DNA of 64,000 bases from positions 1-64,000 of the forward strand of contig NZ_JMCL01000072.1 of assembly GCF_000690905.1 (NCBI RefSeq). Reading direction: 5' to 3'. Numbering within the stretch: position 1 is the first letter of the stretch; every line of letters starts with the position of its first letter. The notes below the pieces were generated by a model. That model saw nothing but the letters and a program-made list of their open reading frames with translations. It searched no databases and was not told where the DNA came from. Positions 51,759 through 61,009 of the stretch are shown in pieces. The stretch comes from Pseudomonas sp. Ant30-3 (lineage in GTDB: Bacteria; Pseudomonadota; Gammaproteobacteria; Pseudomonadales; Pseudomonadaceae). The translations under genes and the position numbers were made by a program.

Positions 51759-52922
51759 TCATAAGGCATTCCTCAGGGTTTGCAGGTGGGCAACCTGACG
51801 GCTGAATTCAACGCTTGAAAGGCGTTGCTTCGGTCGCGGGCTCATGGCCTGGCTGATAGCGCGTGTGGGTTGACCGGTCAGGCGCGCGAGCACCAGCCAT
51901 TGTTCGGCGACGCCGAGCTGGTCATAACCGGGATGTCGGTGCCGGACGCGACGCAGGATGTCCTGTTGCAGGCTTTGCAAAAGACTCTCCTGACCGCTGT
52001 GGCGCAGCATGAAATCAGCGCTCGCGCGCAAGTGCTCCTGAAGTTGTCGGCGCGCTTTCGGTGCCGGTTCAATCAATGGCCCGTGACGCACACCGAAATG
52101 CCAGCAGGCCAGGCCGATAAGGGCGATCAGCGCAACCAGCGCTTGCGGGAAATAACGCAGCAGCAAGGTCAGCAGACTGTCGTGCTCCGTGTTGAACAAC
52201 AGCGTCACGTGGGTATCAGCGGTGAGGTACCAGAGCAGCCAGGCGTTGTCATATTGGTCGACGGCCGGGGTTTTCCACAGCTCGGCGTCGGTGACAACAA
52301 TGATCGAACCGAGGCCGTGAGCGAGCTGCATCATGTGCGTGCCCTTGCCGCTGTTGGCCCAGGCCTGAGCGAGGTTCTTCGGGTCGTCGAGATGGAACGC
52401 AGTATCGAAACCGGCGTAAGCCGGGGCGTCCTCATCCTCGAGATAAAGCTTGGTCAATTTCGGCAGTGCCTCGCCGCTGGTGTCAGGCGGCGGGTCCTTG
52501 AGGTCTTTGCTCAATGACTGCTGCAGCTGCACCCTGTCGAGTAACAGGTCATCGCTCTGACCGAGCTTTTCGTCCCACAACGCTTCGGCGACAAACAACA
52601 GACGGCCGCCGGCGCGGGTCCAGTTCAACACCTGATCGACCTGACGCGGCGACATGCTGGAGCGTTCGCCGAGCAACAACAAACTGTTCTGATGGGGTTC
52701 CAGCATCGGCAGCACATCCAGGCTGTTGGCATGGCTGACGATGAGGCCCTGTTTGCGCAGGAAATGCTCGGCGGCCAGATAGGGATTGACCTGAGCTTCG
52801 GGCGCCGGTCCATGATCGATTTCTGCCTGATAGGGCGTCGCCTTCAGGTACAGCCAAATGCTCAATACGCAGCACAGCGCGCCTGCAATCAGCGCGACGG
52901 TCAGCCACAAACGCCGGCTCAA
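51759..52922 (-). CDS. DUF4350 membrane protein
   Basis: This 387-residue protein has an N-terminal TM helix (about 5-27). A GATase/ThuA-like DUF4350 domain follows (NPYLAAEHFLRKQGL, LLLLGERSSMSPRQVDQVLNWTRAGGRLLFVAE, about 45-220). A second TM segment (about 258-280) and a helical cytoplasmic tail end the protein. It belongs to the conserved set with MoxR, DUF58, DUF4129, SpoIIM and RDD proteins. Its start overlaps the previous stop (ATGA type). In the ancestral order moxR should follow directly; here the island intervenes. Confidence 0.85.
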   Translation of the reverse strand: MSRRLWLTVALIAGALCCVLSIWLYLKATPYQAEIDHGPAPEAQVNPYLAAEHFLRKQGLIVSHANSLDVLPMLEPHQNSLLLLGERSSMSPRQVDQVLNWTRAGGRLLFVAEALWDEKLGQSDDLLLDRVQLQQSLSKDLKDPPPDTSGEALPKLTKLYLEDEDAPAYAGFDTAFHLDDPKNLAQAWANSGKGTHMMQLAHGLGSIIVVTDAELWKTPAVDQYDNAWLLWYLTADTHVTLLFNTEHDSLLTLLLRYFPQALVALIALIGLACWHFGVRHGPLIEPAPKARRQLQEHLRASADFMLRHSGQESLLQSLQQDILRRVRHRHPGYDQLGVAEQWLVLARLTGQPTRAISQAMSPRPKQRLSSVEFSRQVAHLQTLRNAL

Positions 52923-54463
52923 GCCGTGCCTCCCGGGCCGAACAAGGTGCGCCAGCCATCACACAATTCATCTTGCACAGGCTCGGGCGGCAGTCGATGC
53001 CCGTACGCCATGTTCTGCCAATGGGTCGTCAGGGTCTGGCTGAACGCCAGCAAGGCGGGGTGTCGCAGTTGCTCGATACGCCGCAGCACCTCGCTCTCGG
53101 TGTCGGCCGCGCTCAATGGCATGTGGTGATCGTGCAGCAAGTGGCTGAGCAGTGCGCGGTAAAGCAAACCGAGTGCCTCACGCGGGTGGCTTTGCCAGAG
53201 CTTTTCTGCACTGCTGGCGATGTCGGCGGGCAGGGTCTCGCGGTTGAGGTCCAGGCCGAATGCTTGCTGCAGCGCTGCCCGGGCCGGTCTGGTTTTTTCC
53301 AGTGGGCGCTGGGTGACGAATGCCTGCAGCCATTTCCGGTAGCGCCAGATCAACAAGCCGATTCCCGCAATTAACACCGTCCACAACGCCACTTCAATCA
53401 GCGTCGCCACAGCGCCGAAGCGTTGGCCGTCGAGCAAGCCGAACAACGTCTTCAGCCATTGCGGCACCTTGCCTTTGTCCGATGAATCGGCAGCGGATTG
53501 ATCCTCGCCAAAGCGGTACTGCGTGACCGTTTCCTTGTTTTTGAACGGCGGCTGTTCGAGGATCGCCTTGATGCTGTCCCGTGAAGCCTGACTGGTCAAA
53601 GGTTGAGACAGAAGCCGTGCGGATTCTGGCGTCGCGACGGGCTCAGCGGCCCACGAATTTTGATTGAACGGCAACAGTGCACAGGTTCCCAGCAGCAGAA
53701 TCAGCGCCGCGCCACTCAGGCGCTGGCGCAGGCGGCGGAACACCAACTCGATATCCCAGGCTTCGAGCACTGTGCGCCGGTTCAGATAAAGACTGAAACC
53801 GCAGGCGACGTAGACGGGTTCCCACACCACCAAAACCAGCAGGTAGAACACATTCGTCAGGTGTTCCAGCCAGCGCCAGTCCTGGCTCGCGATCGAGAGT
53901 AAACGTTGCCAGCTCCAGTCGAGTTCGATCTGCTGAGGCAGCAACAGGTAAAACAGCAGCATCAGGCCGATCCACAGCGCGCTTTCCAGATGCACGCCGA
54001 TGATCGTCAGCCAGCGCGCGGCCCCCGCGTCTCGCTGCAATAATGCCTGCAGTCGCTGTTGTCGTTCGTTGCCGCTCAGCCCTTCAAGTTGCACCACGGG
54101 CAACGAGAAACTGCGTGTCAGGCTCAAGCGCCGCCAGGTCAGGCTCGCGAGTAATTGCGGCTTGAGCAGGCGCGGCCACTGGCGCAGTGCCTGGCGCAAC
54201 GTCGGCGTTTCACCGAACATCGCCAAAGAAAGAATGTACAGCGGCAACCGTTCGAATGCCGGCTTGAGCCACCAGAAGATGAACACCGCGAGCGACGGTG
54301 AATCCCAGAAAATCAGGGTGAGCAGGGCGAACACCGGCACGGTGACGATGGCCCAACTGGTCATAAGCAAGCGTCGATGGCGCTGGCTCAACAGCACGCC
54401 CAGGTCCATGGCTTCCCAGGTCGGGCGAGGGCGGATGACCATTGTTGCGTCACTCAGGCGCAT
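52919..54463 (-). CDS. DUF4129-domain membrane protein
   Basis: The protein has about 514 residues and several hydrophobic segments (about 40-95, 160-185, 205-230, 255-275 and 365-385). The DUF4129 domain is at the C-terminus (HPREALGLLYRALLSHLLHDHHMPLSAADTESEVLRR). The role is unknown; co-occurrence with MoxR/DUF58 and SpoIIM genes suggests an envelope complex. The start is uncertain between 54463, 54481 and 54442. All overlap or nearly overlap the end of the SpoIIM gene, so coupling is likely. Confidence 0.82.
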   Translation of the reverse strand: MRLSDATMVIRPRPTWEAMDLGVLLSQRHRRLLMTSWAIVTVPVFALLTLIFWDSPSLAVFIFWWLKPAFERLPLYILSLAMFGETPTLRQALRQWPRLLKPQLLASLTWRRLSLTRSFSLPVVQLEGLSGNERQQRLQALLQRDAGAARWLTIIGVHLESALWIGLMLLFYLLLPQQIELDWSWQRLLSIASQDWRWLEHLTNVFYLLVLVVWEPVYVACGFSLYLNRRTVLEAWDIELVFRRLRQRLSGAALILLLGTCALLPFNQNSWAAEPVATPESARLLSQPLTSQASRDSIKAILEQPPFKNKETVTQYRFGEDQSAADSSDKGKVPQWLKTLFGLLDGQRFGAVATLIEVALWTVLIAGIGLLIWRYRKWLQAFVTQRPLEKTRPARAALQQAFGLDLNRETLPADIASSAEKLWQSHPREALGLLYRALLSHLLHDHHMPLSAADTESEVLRRIEQLRHPALLAFSQTLTTHWQNMAYGHRLPPEPVQDELCDGWRTLFGPGGTA

Positions 54464-55427
54464 GGCGTGTCCGTCCGGCAAACAGCAGATACATCGCGAC
54501 CAGTATCCAGAGCAGCGCGCCGACCAGGTATTTGGTGAGGGGCGGGGGTTCAGTCATGGACGACCAGTAGGCCTCTATAAAAGCTGCAATCAACAAAAAC
54601 AGCATGACCCCGCAAATCAGCAGGACACTTTTGCGCGCCGCCAGTCGCAACGCTTCAGCCCGCGGCAATCGGCCCGGCGCGATCAGAGCCCAGCCCAGTT
54701 GCAGGCCGGCCGCACCGGCGAGGGCAATCGCGCTGAGTTCGAACGCACCGTGCCCGATCACGAATGACCAGAACGTCTGGCCATAGCCGATTTGCGTCAG
54801 ATGCCCGGCCACGGCGCCGATCATCAAACCGTTGTAAAGCAGGAAGAAGACACTGCCCAGGCCAAACAGCAGGCCGCTGGCGAAGGTCTGAAACGCGATG
54901 CCGATGTTGTTCATAATGTAGAACCCGAACATCACCCAGTCTTCACTGGCCGCCCGTTCGGCTGAGCGTCCCAGGTGCCCGCCGTTGGGGTCGTACATGC
55001 TTTGCATCTGGCTGACCTGTTCGGCGGGGATCAGGTTGTAGACCAGGTCCGGAAACAGGAACACCAGGAGGGCGAAGCCGATCAGACTGCCGAAAAACAA
55101 CAGGCTGGCCGCCAGTACAAAGCGCCATTGCTGACGGACCAGTCGCGGAAAATCGGCGAGGATGAATGCCACGACATTGGCACCCAGGCGGCTACGCTGC
55201 CGGTACAGTTGCTGATGCCCGCGCAGCACCTGTTGCTGCAATGAGTCGATGAGGAAACTGCTGTAACCGCGTTCCCGAGCCAGGGCGAGGTGCTGACAGA
55301 GCCTTCGGTAATCTTTTGCAAAACTGGCGAGGCGCGAGGTGTCCTTGTTTCGCTCCAGCCTGTCGAGCATCAGGGAAAACCGTTCCCACTCAGCGTTGTG
55401 ACGACTTTCAAAAAGGCTTTGCTTCAT
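54450..55427 (-). CDS. SpoIIM-family (stage II sporulation protein M-like) membrane protein
   Basis: This 325-residue protein has a helical N-terminal part (about 1-100) and then six hydrophobic segments, including LIGAVAGHLTQIGYGQTFWSFVIGHGAFELSAIALAGAAGL compressed into about residues 215-255, the family hallmark. In non-sporulating bacteria the family belongs to the MoxR/DUF4129/RDD group; its function there is unknown. Its start overlaps the RDD stop (ATGA). Confidence 0.87.
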   Translation of the reverse strand: MKQSLFESRHNAEWERFSLMLDRLERNKDTSRLASFAKDYRRLCQHLALARERGYSSFLIDSLQQQVLRGHQQLYRQRSRLGANVVAFILADFPRLVRQQWRFVLAASLLFFGSLIGFALLVFLFPDLVYNLIPAEQVSQMQSMYDPNGGHLGRSAERAASEDWVMFGFYIMNNIGIAFQTFASGLLFGLGSVFFLLYNGLMIGAVAGHLTQIGYGQTFWSFVIGHGAFELSAIALAGAAGLQLGWALIAPGRLPRAEALRLAARKSVLLICGVMLFLLIAAFIEAYWSSMTEPPPLTKYLVGALLWILVAMYLLFAGRTRHAPE

Positions 55428-56149
55428 GCGCTGCCCAACAGGCCACGAGCGATGCCGTTGAGTTCCGCTACGGCGCGCGGAGCTGCAACCTGCATGGGGT
55501 TGGCGAGGATCGTCGCCAGTTCACTGACCCGTGCTGCGGTCAGTTCGCCTTGGCGTTCTGCGAAGTTAAGGATGGCGCGCTGTTCGTTCAGCGTCAGCGC
55601 GACTGCCGCGCGCCTTGGCTCGGCGTCGGGCAGCTGCGGGCGGGTCACCGGGCGGTCGCGGTAGATCACCAGCGTACCGGCGGCGAGATCGCCGAGGCGC
55701 TTGAAGCTGGCGTGGTTCAGGCAGCTGATAGCGCCGAGGAAGTAGCCGAACGGCAACAAATCGACAAATCGCAGCAGGTTGCGCACCAGCGATGCTGACC
55801 AGCCGATCGGTGTACCGTCATCCTGTACCACCCGCAGGCCCATCCACAACTTGCCGGGCGAGCGGCCCTGATTCAGCACTTCAAACAGCACCATGTACCA
55901 CCAGCTGACCACGAACAACAAAATCGAGCCAAGCCCGGCGCCGAGCTTGCCGAGGAATGCCAGGACAACAAAGAGCACGCCGAGAATCAGCCCGCGCAGG
56001 CCAAGGTCGATGGAAAACGCCAGTGCGCGCACCATCAACCCCGCCGGGCGCAATGGCAAGTCGATGCCTTCCGGCGTTTCAACCTGATACCGCGTATCCA
56101 GTGGCGGGGGCTGCGTCGCTTTCCCTGGCCGTGCTGTGGAATCGAGCAT
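55424..56149 (-). CDS. RDD-family membrane protein
   Basis: This 241-residue protein starts at ATG 56149; the open frame to 56293 has no support. The RDD domain (about 35-165) opens with GLMVRALAFSIDLGLRG and ends near FGYFLGAISC, with two to three TM helices and NQGRSPGKLWMGLRVVQDDG, the usual second motif. The cytoplasmic tail is helical. It is the first gene of the minus-strand set RDD-SpoIIM-DUF4129-DUF4350, which continues beyond the island with moxR-DUF58. Confidence 0.87.
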   Translation of the reverse strand: MLDSTARPGKATQPPPLDTRYQVETPEGIDLPLRPAGLMVRALAFSIDLGLRGLILGVLFVVLAFLGKLGAGLGSILLFVVSWWYMVLFEVLNQGRSPGKLWMGLRVVQDDGTPIGWSASLVRNLLRFVDLLPFGYFLGAISCLNHASFKRLGDLAAGTLVIYRDRPVTRPQLPDAEPRRAAVALTLNEQRAILNFAERQGELTAARVSELATILANPMQVAAPRAVAELNGIARGLLGSA

Positions 56150-56334
56150 GGGCAACCTGATGTTGGGGCCTGAACGGAGATACTCTGTGCGCCCGATGCT
56201 AGCAGTCTCTCGGGGGGAAACGACATAACTATGTATTGCATGGTGCGTTGCGAGAAGTGATTGAATGACGAGAGGCTGGTCGCGACAGGACATGACCGCC
56301 TAGACTTCGCCCATCTTCAGTTCAGGAATAGCCC

Positions 56335-57765
56335 GTGACCTCGATCTTCTGGTACGACTATGAAACCACGGGTATCAATCCCCGCTGCGATCGCCCGCTG
56401 CAGGTCGCGGGGATTCGCACCGATTTCGATCTCAATGAAATAGACGAACCGGTCAATCTCTATTGCCAGCCCAGTGAAGACATCCTGCCGCATCCGGCGG
56501 CCTGTGCGATCACCGGCATTACCCCGGCACGTCTTGCCGAACAGGGTTTGAGTGAAGCGGATTTCATGACGCGGGTGCATGCGCAACTCGCCGCTCCGGG
56601 GACCTGTGGCGCCGGTTACAACACCTTGCGTTTCGACGATGAAATGACCCGCTACAGCTTGTATCGAAATTTTTTCGATCCTTACGCTCGCGAGTGGCAG
56701 GGTGGCAACAGCCGTTGGGATCTGATTGATGTGGTGCGTGCCGCTTATGCCCTGCGCCCCGACGGCATTGTCTGGCCGAGGGACGAAGAGGGCCGCGTCA
56801 CGCTGAAACTCGAACGCCTGACAGCCGCCAACGGTATCGATCACGGCAATGCTCACGAAGCACTGTCCGACGTTCGCGCGACCATCGCCCTCGCTCGGTT
56901 GATCCGGGAAAAACAGCCGAAGCTGTATGACTGGTTGTTCCAGTTGCGCAGTAAACCGAAGGTGATGGATCAGATTCGACTGCTGCAGCCGATGGTGCAC
57001 ATTTCCGGGCGTTTTTCGGCGGCTCGCAGTTATGTCGGTGTGGTGCTGCCGTTGGCGTGGCACCCGCGCAACAAGAACGCCTTGATTGTCTGTGACCTGC
57101 ATCTGGATCCTCAGGGACTGCTGGATCTTGATGCAGAGACGTTGCGCCAGCGCTTATATACCCGCCGCGACGATCTTGCAGAGGGCGAGTTGCCGGTGCC
57201 GCTCAAACTGATCCACATCAATAAGTGCCCGGTTGTTGCACCAATGTCTGTGCTGCGTCCCGCCGATCAACAACGGCTCGGGCTGGATATGGCGCTTAAA
57301 CATGAGCGAGCACTGCGACTAAGTGACGCACAGGAGATCTGGCGGGATAAAGTGCAGGCGATTTATGCCAGCGAGGAATTTCCTCAGAACGATGATCCTG
57401 AACAACAGTTATACGACGGTTTTATCGGCGACCGCGATAGACGTTTATGTGAGCAAGTCAGGTCCGCCGAGCCTGCACAAATAGCACAAGAGCACTGGCC
57501 GTTCGATGATGAACGTTTGCCTGAACTATTGTTTCGATATCGCGCCCGCAACTTCCCTGACACGTTGAATTGCGAAGAGCAGGAACGTTGGCGATTGTTC
57601 TGTCAGCAGCGTCTGTCTGATCCGCAGTGGGGCGCACCCAATACGCTGAAATCTTTCATAGAGGCGGCTGCACAACTGGACATTACTGCTACGCCTTTTC
57701 AGAAGGAGGTTCTGAGTGAATGGCATAATTATGTCGAAGCATTGCGCAAACGTTTGAGTCTTTGA
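56335..57765 (+). CDS. sbcB: Exodeoxyribonuclease I
   Basis: This 476-residue 3'-5' exonuclease degrades single-stranded DNA in recombination and mismatch repair. The DEDDh core is visible: FWYDYETTG (first Asp and Glu), NTLRFDDEM (second Asp) and NAHEALSDVRAT (catalytic His and last Asp). The SH3-like and helical C-terminal domains of ExoI follow. The start is GTG 56335 with AGGAA upstream. The neighbours RDD and mvaT match the Pseudomonas order I recall. Confidence 0.95.
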   Translation: MTSIFWYDYETTGINPRCDRPLQVAGIRTDFDLNEIDEPVNLYCQPSEDILPHPAACAITGITPARLAEQGLSEADFMTRVHAQLAAPGTCGAGYNTLRFDDEMTRYSLYRNFFDPYAREWQGGNSRWDLIDVVRAAYALRPDGIVWPRDEEGRVTLKLERLTAANGIDHGNAHEALSDVRATIALARLIREKQPKLYDWLFQLRSKPKVMDQIRLLQPMVHISGRFSAARSYVGVVLPLAWHPRNKNALIVCDLHLDPQGLLDLDAETLRQRLYTRRDDLAEGELPVPLKLIHINKCPVVAPMSVLRPADQQRLGLDMALKHERALRLSDAQEIWRDKVQAIYASEEFPQNDDPEQQLYDGFIGDRDRRLCEQVRSAEPAQIAQEHWPFDDERLPELLFRYRARNFPDTLNCEEQERWRLFCQQRLSDPQWGAPNTLKSFIEAAAQLDITATPFQKEVLSEWHNYVEALRKRLSL

Positions 57766-57809
57766 ATCCTCGAACCTGTCACGGCAGGTCTAACACTCAG
57801 GCATAAAAA

Positions 57810-57831
57810 AACGCCAGCATTTGCTGGCGTT
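57810..57831. terminator. Bidirectional terminator between sbcB and mvaT
   Basis: AACGCCAGCA pairs with TGCTGGCGTT, with an A tract before and T-rich bases after. It therefore serves both convergent genes. Confidence 0.9.
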
Positions 57832-57855
57832 CCTTTTTGGTGCGTCTTCTGCGGC

Positions 57856-58233
57856 TTAGCCCAGCAGAGTCGCCCAGCCTTCAACCACGTCACCGCCCCA
57901 CTTGGCTTTCCACTCTTTCAGAGTCTTGTGGTTGCCACCTTTGGTTTCGATGACTTCGCCGTTATGCGGGTTTTTGTATTGTTTAACTTTGCGCGCACGC
58001 TTGGTGCCGGTAGTTTTTACCGCGCCACCGCGTGGAGCCTTGCTTTTGGATTCCGGATCCAGCAGCGCAATGATGTCACGCAGGGACTTGGAGTATTCGC
58101 CCATCAAGGTGCGCAGTTTGCCTTCAAATTCCAGCTCGGTTTGCAGTTTGTCGTCCTGGGAAAGATTCTTCAAACGGGCTTGCAGCTCTTTGATAGCTTC
58201 TTCGGTGGCGCGATATTCGTTGATCAAGGACAT
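57856..58233 (-). CDS. mvaT: H-NS-family xenogeneic silencer MvaT
   Basis: This 125-residue protein starts at ATG 58233 (AAGG upstream); the frame to 58281 is not supported. The N-terminal coiled coil (LINEYRATEEAIKELQARLKNL) mediates oligomerisation. The C-terminal domain (YKNPHNGEVIETKGGNHKTLKEWKAKWG) inserts into the minor groove of AT-rich DNA. It silences foreign DNA, so the lower-GC island and the Tc genes in this window are plausible targets. Confidence 0.95.
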   Translation of the reverse strand: MSLINEYRATEEAIKELQARLKNLSQDDKLQTELEFEGKLRTLMGEYSKSLRDIIALLDPESKSKAPRGGAVKTTGTKRARKVKQYKNPHNGEVIETKGGNHKTLKEWKAKWGGDVVEGWATLLG

Positions 58234-58586
58234 TGGGACTACCTTATGTTGGACGCTGGATGGCAGGTTACAGTGCGGCAATAATAGTCAGGCTGTTTCA
58301 TCAAGTAAACATTTAACACGTGTTTATTTAATTTGTTGGCAATGAACTGGCGACAAATTGCAGGCGCAGTTAAATAGTGTGATCCGGTCAACACAGATCT
58401 TCACAATTGGGTACTTGTAGATCTGCATCAAAAACACCTTTGGATGGTCTGAAGTAGCCATGTATTTCCCCGGCATACCACCTAGCGCAACTTTTAAACT
58501 CGCCAAATGATCAAAAAACAATCAATTCGACGAGTATTTCTTACGTTTTCGCCACCCGGACCCCACTCCGGTGGCCATTTCCCGCA
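58234..58586. other. Gap between mvaT and the IS5-type transposase
   Basis: This AT-rich stretch of 350 bp presumably holds the mvaT promoter and the 3' side of the IS. I see no gene, and I could not find an inverted copy of the sequence upstream of the transposase. Confidence 0.4.
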
Positions 58587-59567
58587 TTACAGGCGCACCT
58601 CTCCTGCATTCGTCAGTAAATGTCGGCGCGCCATCCACAGGTTCGACAGAGCGAACAGTGTCACCAGTTGCGCCGTGTTTTTGGCCAAGCCGCGAAAGCG
58701 CACCTTGGTGTAACCGAACTGGCGCTTGATTACCCGGAACGGATGCTCGACCTTGGCGCGCACCTGAGCCTTGGCCTTTTCAATCTTGCGCTTGGCTTTG
58801 TACAGCACGCTGCGCTTATCGAGTTTTTTGTAGGTGCTGCGGCGTGCCGCCACCTGCCAGATAACTTCACGTCCTTCATGCTCGGGCCGCTTTTCGACAC
58901 CGGTGTAGCCTGCATCGGCGCAGACCACGTTTTCGTCGCCATGCAGCAATTTGTCCACCTGGGTGACATCCGCCACATTGGCCGCCGTGCCCACTACGCT
59001 GTGCACCAGACCCGATTCGTCATCGGCGCCGATGTGGGCCTTCATGCCAAAATAATACTGGTTTCCCTTCTTGGTCTGGTGCATTTCCGGGTCGCGCTTG
59101 CCGTCCTTGTTCTTGGTCGAACTGGGCGCATTGATCAGCGTTGCATCGACGATGGTGCCCTGGCGCAGCGACAGGCCGCGGTCGCCCAGATAGCCATTGA
59201 TGACAGCGAGGATGCCGGCCGCCAGCTCGTGTTTCTCCAGCAAGCGGCGGAAGTTGAGAATGGTGGTTTCGTCGGGGATGCGCTCCAGGTTCAGCCCGGC
59301 AAACTGGCGCAGGATCGTGGTTTCGTACAGCGCTTCCTCCATCGCTGGATCGCTGTAGCCGAACCAGTTCTGCAGCAGATGCACACGCAGCATCGCCATC
59401 AACGGGTAGGCCGGACGGCCACCTTCACCTTTCGGATAATGTGGCTCGATCAAAGCAATCAAGCCCTTCCACGGCACCACCCGATCCATCTCGATCAGGA
59501 ACAACTCCTTGCGGGTTTGCTTGCGCTTGCCAGCGTACTCGGCGTCGGCGAAGGTCATCTGCTTCAT
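58587..59567 (-). CDS. IS5-family DDE transposase
   Basis: The 326-residue transposase is intact. Catalytic residues lie in GTIVDATLI (first Asp), VCADAGYTG (second Asp) and the C-terminal YxxxRxxxE-like stretch ending RAKVEHPFRVIKRQFGY (Glu). It matches the IS5 subgroup found in Pseudomonas. The upstream side ends near 59632 in CAGAGTTTCC, a likely element tip. No matching tip is found on the mvaT side, so the element may be truncated there. It separates mvaT from purU, which adjoin in relatives I recall. Confidence 0.9.
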   Translation of the reverse strand: MKQMTFADAEYAGKRKQTRKELFLIEMDRVVPWKGLIALIEPHYPKGEGGRPAYPLMAMLRVHLLQNWFGYSDPAMEEALYETTILRQFAGLNLERIPDETTILNFRRLLEKHELAAGILAVINGYLGDRGLSLRQGTIVDATLINAPSSTKNKDGKRDPEMHQTKKGNQYYFGMKAHIGADDESGLVHSVVGTAANVADVTQVDKLLHGDENVVCADAGYTGVEKRPEHEGREVIWQVAARRSTYKKLDKRSVLYKAKRKIEKAKAQVRAKVEHPFRVIKRQFGYTKVRFRGLAKNTAQLVTLFALSNLWMARRHLLTNAGEVRL

Positions 59568-59766
59568 CGGGAAACTCGGTGGGTGGGGTCGCGGTATTTT
59601 GCCAAATCAGAAAGTCTTTTTCAGAGTTTCCCTTTGAGCGAGAAAATGTGTATTTGTCGGGATCTGCAGCGTCGATTCGTCTGCAGCAAATGCTTCATCA
59701 ATACTGCAGTTTTGCTGCGCAATCGCTAGAATGGCGGCCTTTGCGAAGTTCTGGAGTCTCCCCCTC

Positions 59767-60615
59767 ATGCGCACCTTTCGGCTAGTGATTGCTTGCCCGG
59801 ACCGCGTCGGCATCGTTGCTCAAGTCAGTAACTTTCTGGCGTCCCATAACGGCTGGATCACTGAAGCGAGCCACCACTCGGATAATCAGAGCGGCTGGTT
59901 CTTCATGCGTCACGAAATTCGTGCCGACTCGCTGCCCTTCGGTATCGAGGCCTTTCGCGAAGCGTTTGCGCCGATCGCTGAAGCTTTTTCGATGGACTGG
60001 CGCATCACCGACACCGCGCAGAAAAAACGTGTGGTGCTGATGGCCAGCCGTGAATCTCACTGCCTGGCCGATCTGTTGCACCGCTGGCACAGCGATGAAC
60101 TGGACTGCGAAATCTCTTGTGTGATTTCCAACCATGACGACTTGCGCAGCATGGTCGAGTGGCACGGCATTCCTTATTACCATGTTCCGGTCAATCCGCA
60201 GGACAAGGAACCGGCATTTGCAGAGGTCTCGCGTCTGGTCAAACAGCACGATGCCGAAGTGGTGGTACTTGCCCGTTATATGCAGATCCTGCCGCCGTCG
60301 CTGTGCAATGAATATGCGCACAAGGTGATCAATATTCACCACAGTTTCCTGCCTTCGTTTGTGGGCGCCAAGCCGTATCACCAAGCGTCCATGCGTGGTG
60401 TGAAGCTGATTGGCGCAACGTGTCACTACGTGACCGAAGAGCTGGATGCCGGCCCGATCATTGAGCAGGACGTGGTGCGTGTCAGTCACAGCGACAGCAT
60501 CGAAGACATGGTGCGTTTCGGTCGCGATGTCGAGAAGATGGTGTTGGCTCGCGGTCTGCGTTATCACCTCGAAGACCGTGTCCTGGTGCATGGCAACAAG
60601 ACGGTCGTGTTCTGA
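59767..60615 (+). CDS. purU: Formyltetrahydrofolate deformylase
   Basis: This 282-residue enzyme hydrolyses 10-formyl-THF to formate and THF, balancing one-carbon pools. An N-terminal ACT domain (about 1-80, RTFRLVIACPDRVGIVAQVSNFL-type start) is followed by the formyltransferase fold. Active-site segments are INIHHSFLPSF (His and Asn) and GATCHYVTEELDAGPII (Asp). ATG 59767 has GGAG about 10 nt upstream. Pseudomonads often carry several purU copies; this one belongs to the mvaT neighbourhood. Confidence 0.94.
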   Translation: MRTFRLVIACPDRVGIVAQVSNFLASHNGWITEASHHSDNQSGWFFMRHEIRADSLPFGIEAFREAFAPIAEAFSMDWRITDTAQKKRVVLMASRESHCLADLLHRWHSDELDCEISCVISNHDDLRSMVEWHGIPYYHVPVNPQDKEPAFAEVSRLVKQHDAEVVVLARYMQILPPSLCNEYAHKVINIHHSFLPSFVGAKPYHQASMRGVKLIGATCHYVTEELDAGPIIEQDVVRVSHSDSIEDMVRFGRDVEKMVLARGLRYHLEDRVLVHGNKTVVF

Positions 60616-60640
60616 CAGCAACGCGACAGGGTTGAAATTC

Positions 60641-60675
60641 GAAGGGCCTGGGCGTTCAATCGCTTCAGGCCCTTC
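60641..60675 (+). terminator. Probable terminator after purU
   Basis: GAAGGGCCTG (60641-60650) pairs perfectly with CAGGCCCTTC (60666-60675). There is no long T run, so strength is uncertain. Confidence 0.6.
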
Positions 60676-60701
60676 GCCGTTTCTGTATGGAGGATTTGAT
60701 C

Positions 60702-60887
60702 ATGGCCGACCCACTCGACAAAGCTACCGCCCGAGCCCCCGCGACGCTGGGGGAGGGGTGCTTGAGCCGTTACGATCCCGATGACCTGAGCGCGGAGGAC
60801 GGTACGGAGTTTCCGGGGGCTGAGGCGTTGTGGGGGGCTTTGCATCCTGAGGCGGAGGGTGAATCCGGGGGTGATCAGCCCACGTAG
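60702..60887 (+). CDS. Small acidic conserved-type protein
   Basis: This 61-residue acidic protein (MADPLDKATARAP, then LSRYDPDDLSAEDG) has AGGA 8 nt before ATG 60702. There is no membrane segment. Short proteins of this kind occur beside purU in Pseudomonas as far as I recall. The function is unknown. Confidence 0.6.
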   Translation: MADPLDKATARAPATLGEGCLSRYDPDDLSAEDGTEFPGAEALWGALHPEAEGESGGDQPT

Positions 60888-61009
60888 GAGCGAGGCTTGC
60901 TTGCGAAGGCGTTCTTCCATTTTGCTGGATTCTACAAGGTGTACTCGGTCCCCTGTAGGAGCTGGCTTGCCAGCGATGGCTGCGTCTTGGGCGCGTAAGT
61001 TTTTTTGGT

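Noticed and set aside
58620..59729. Plus-strand frame of 369 codons opposite the IS5 transposase
   Set aside because: This is an antisense shadow; the minus strand has an intact DDE transposase.
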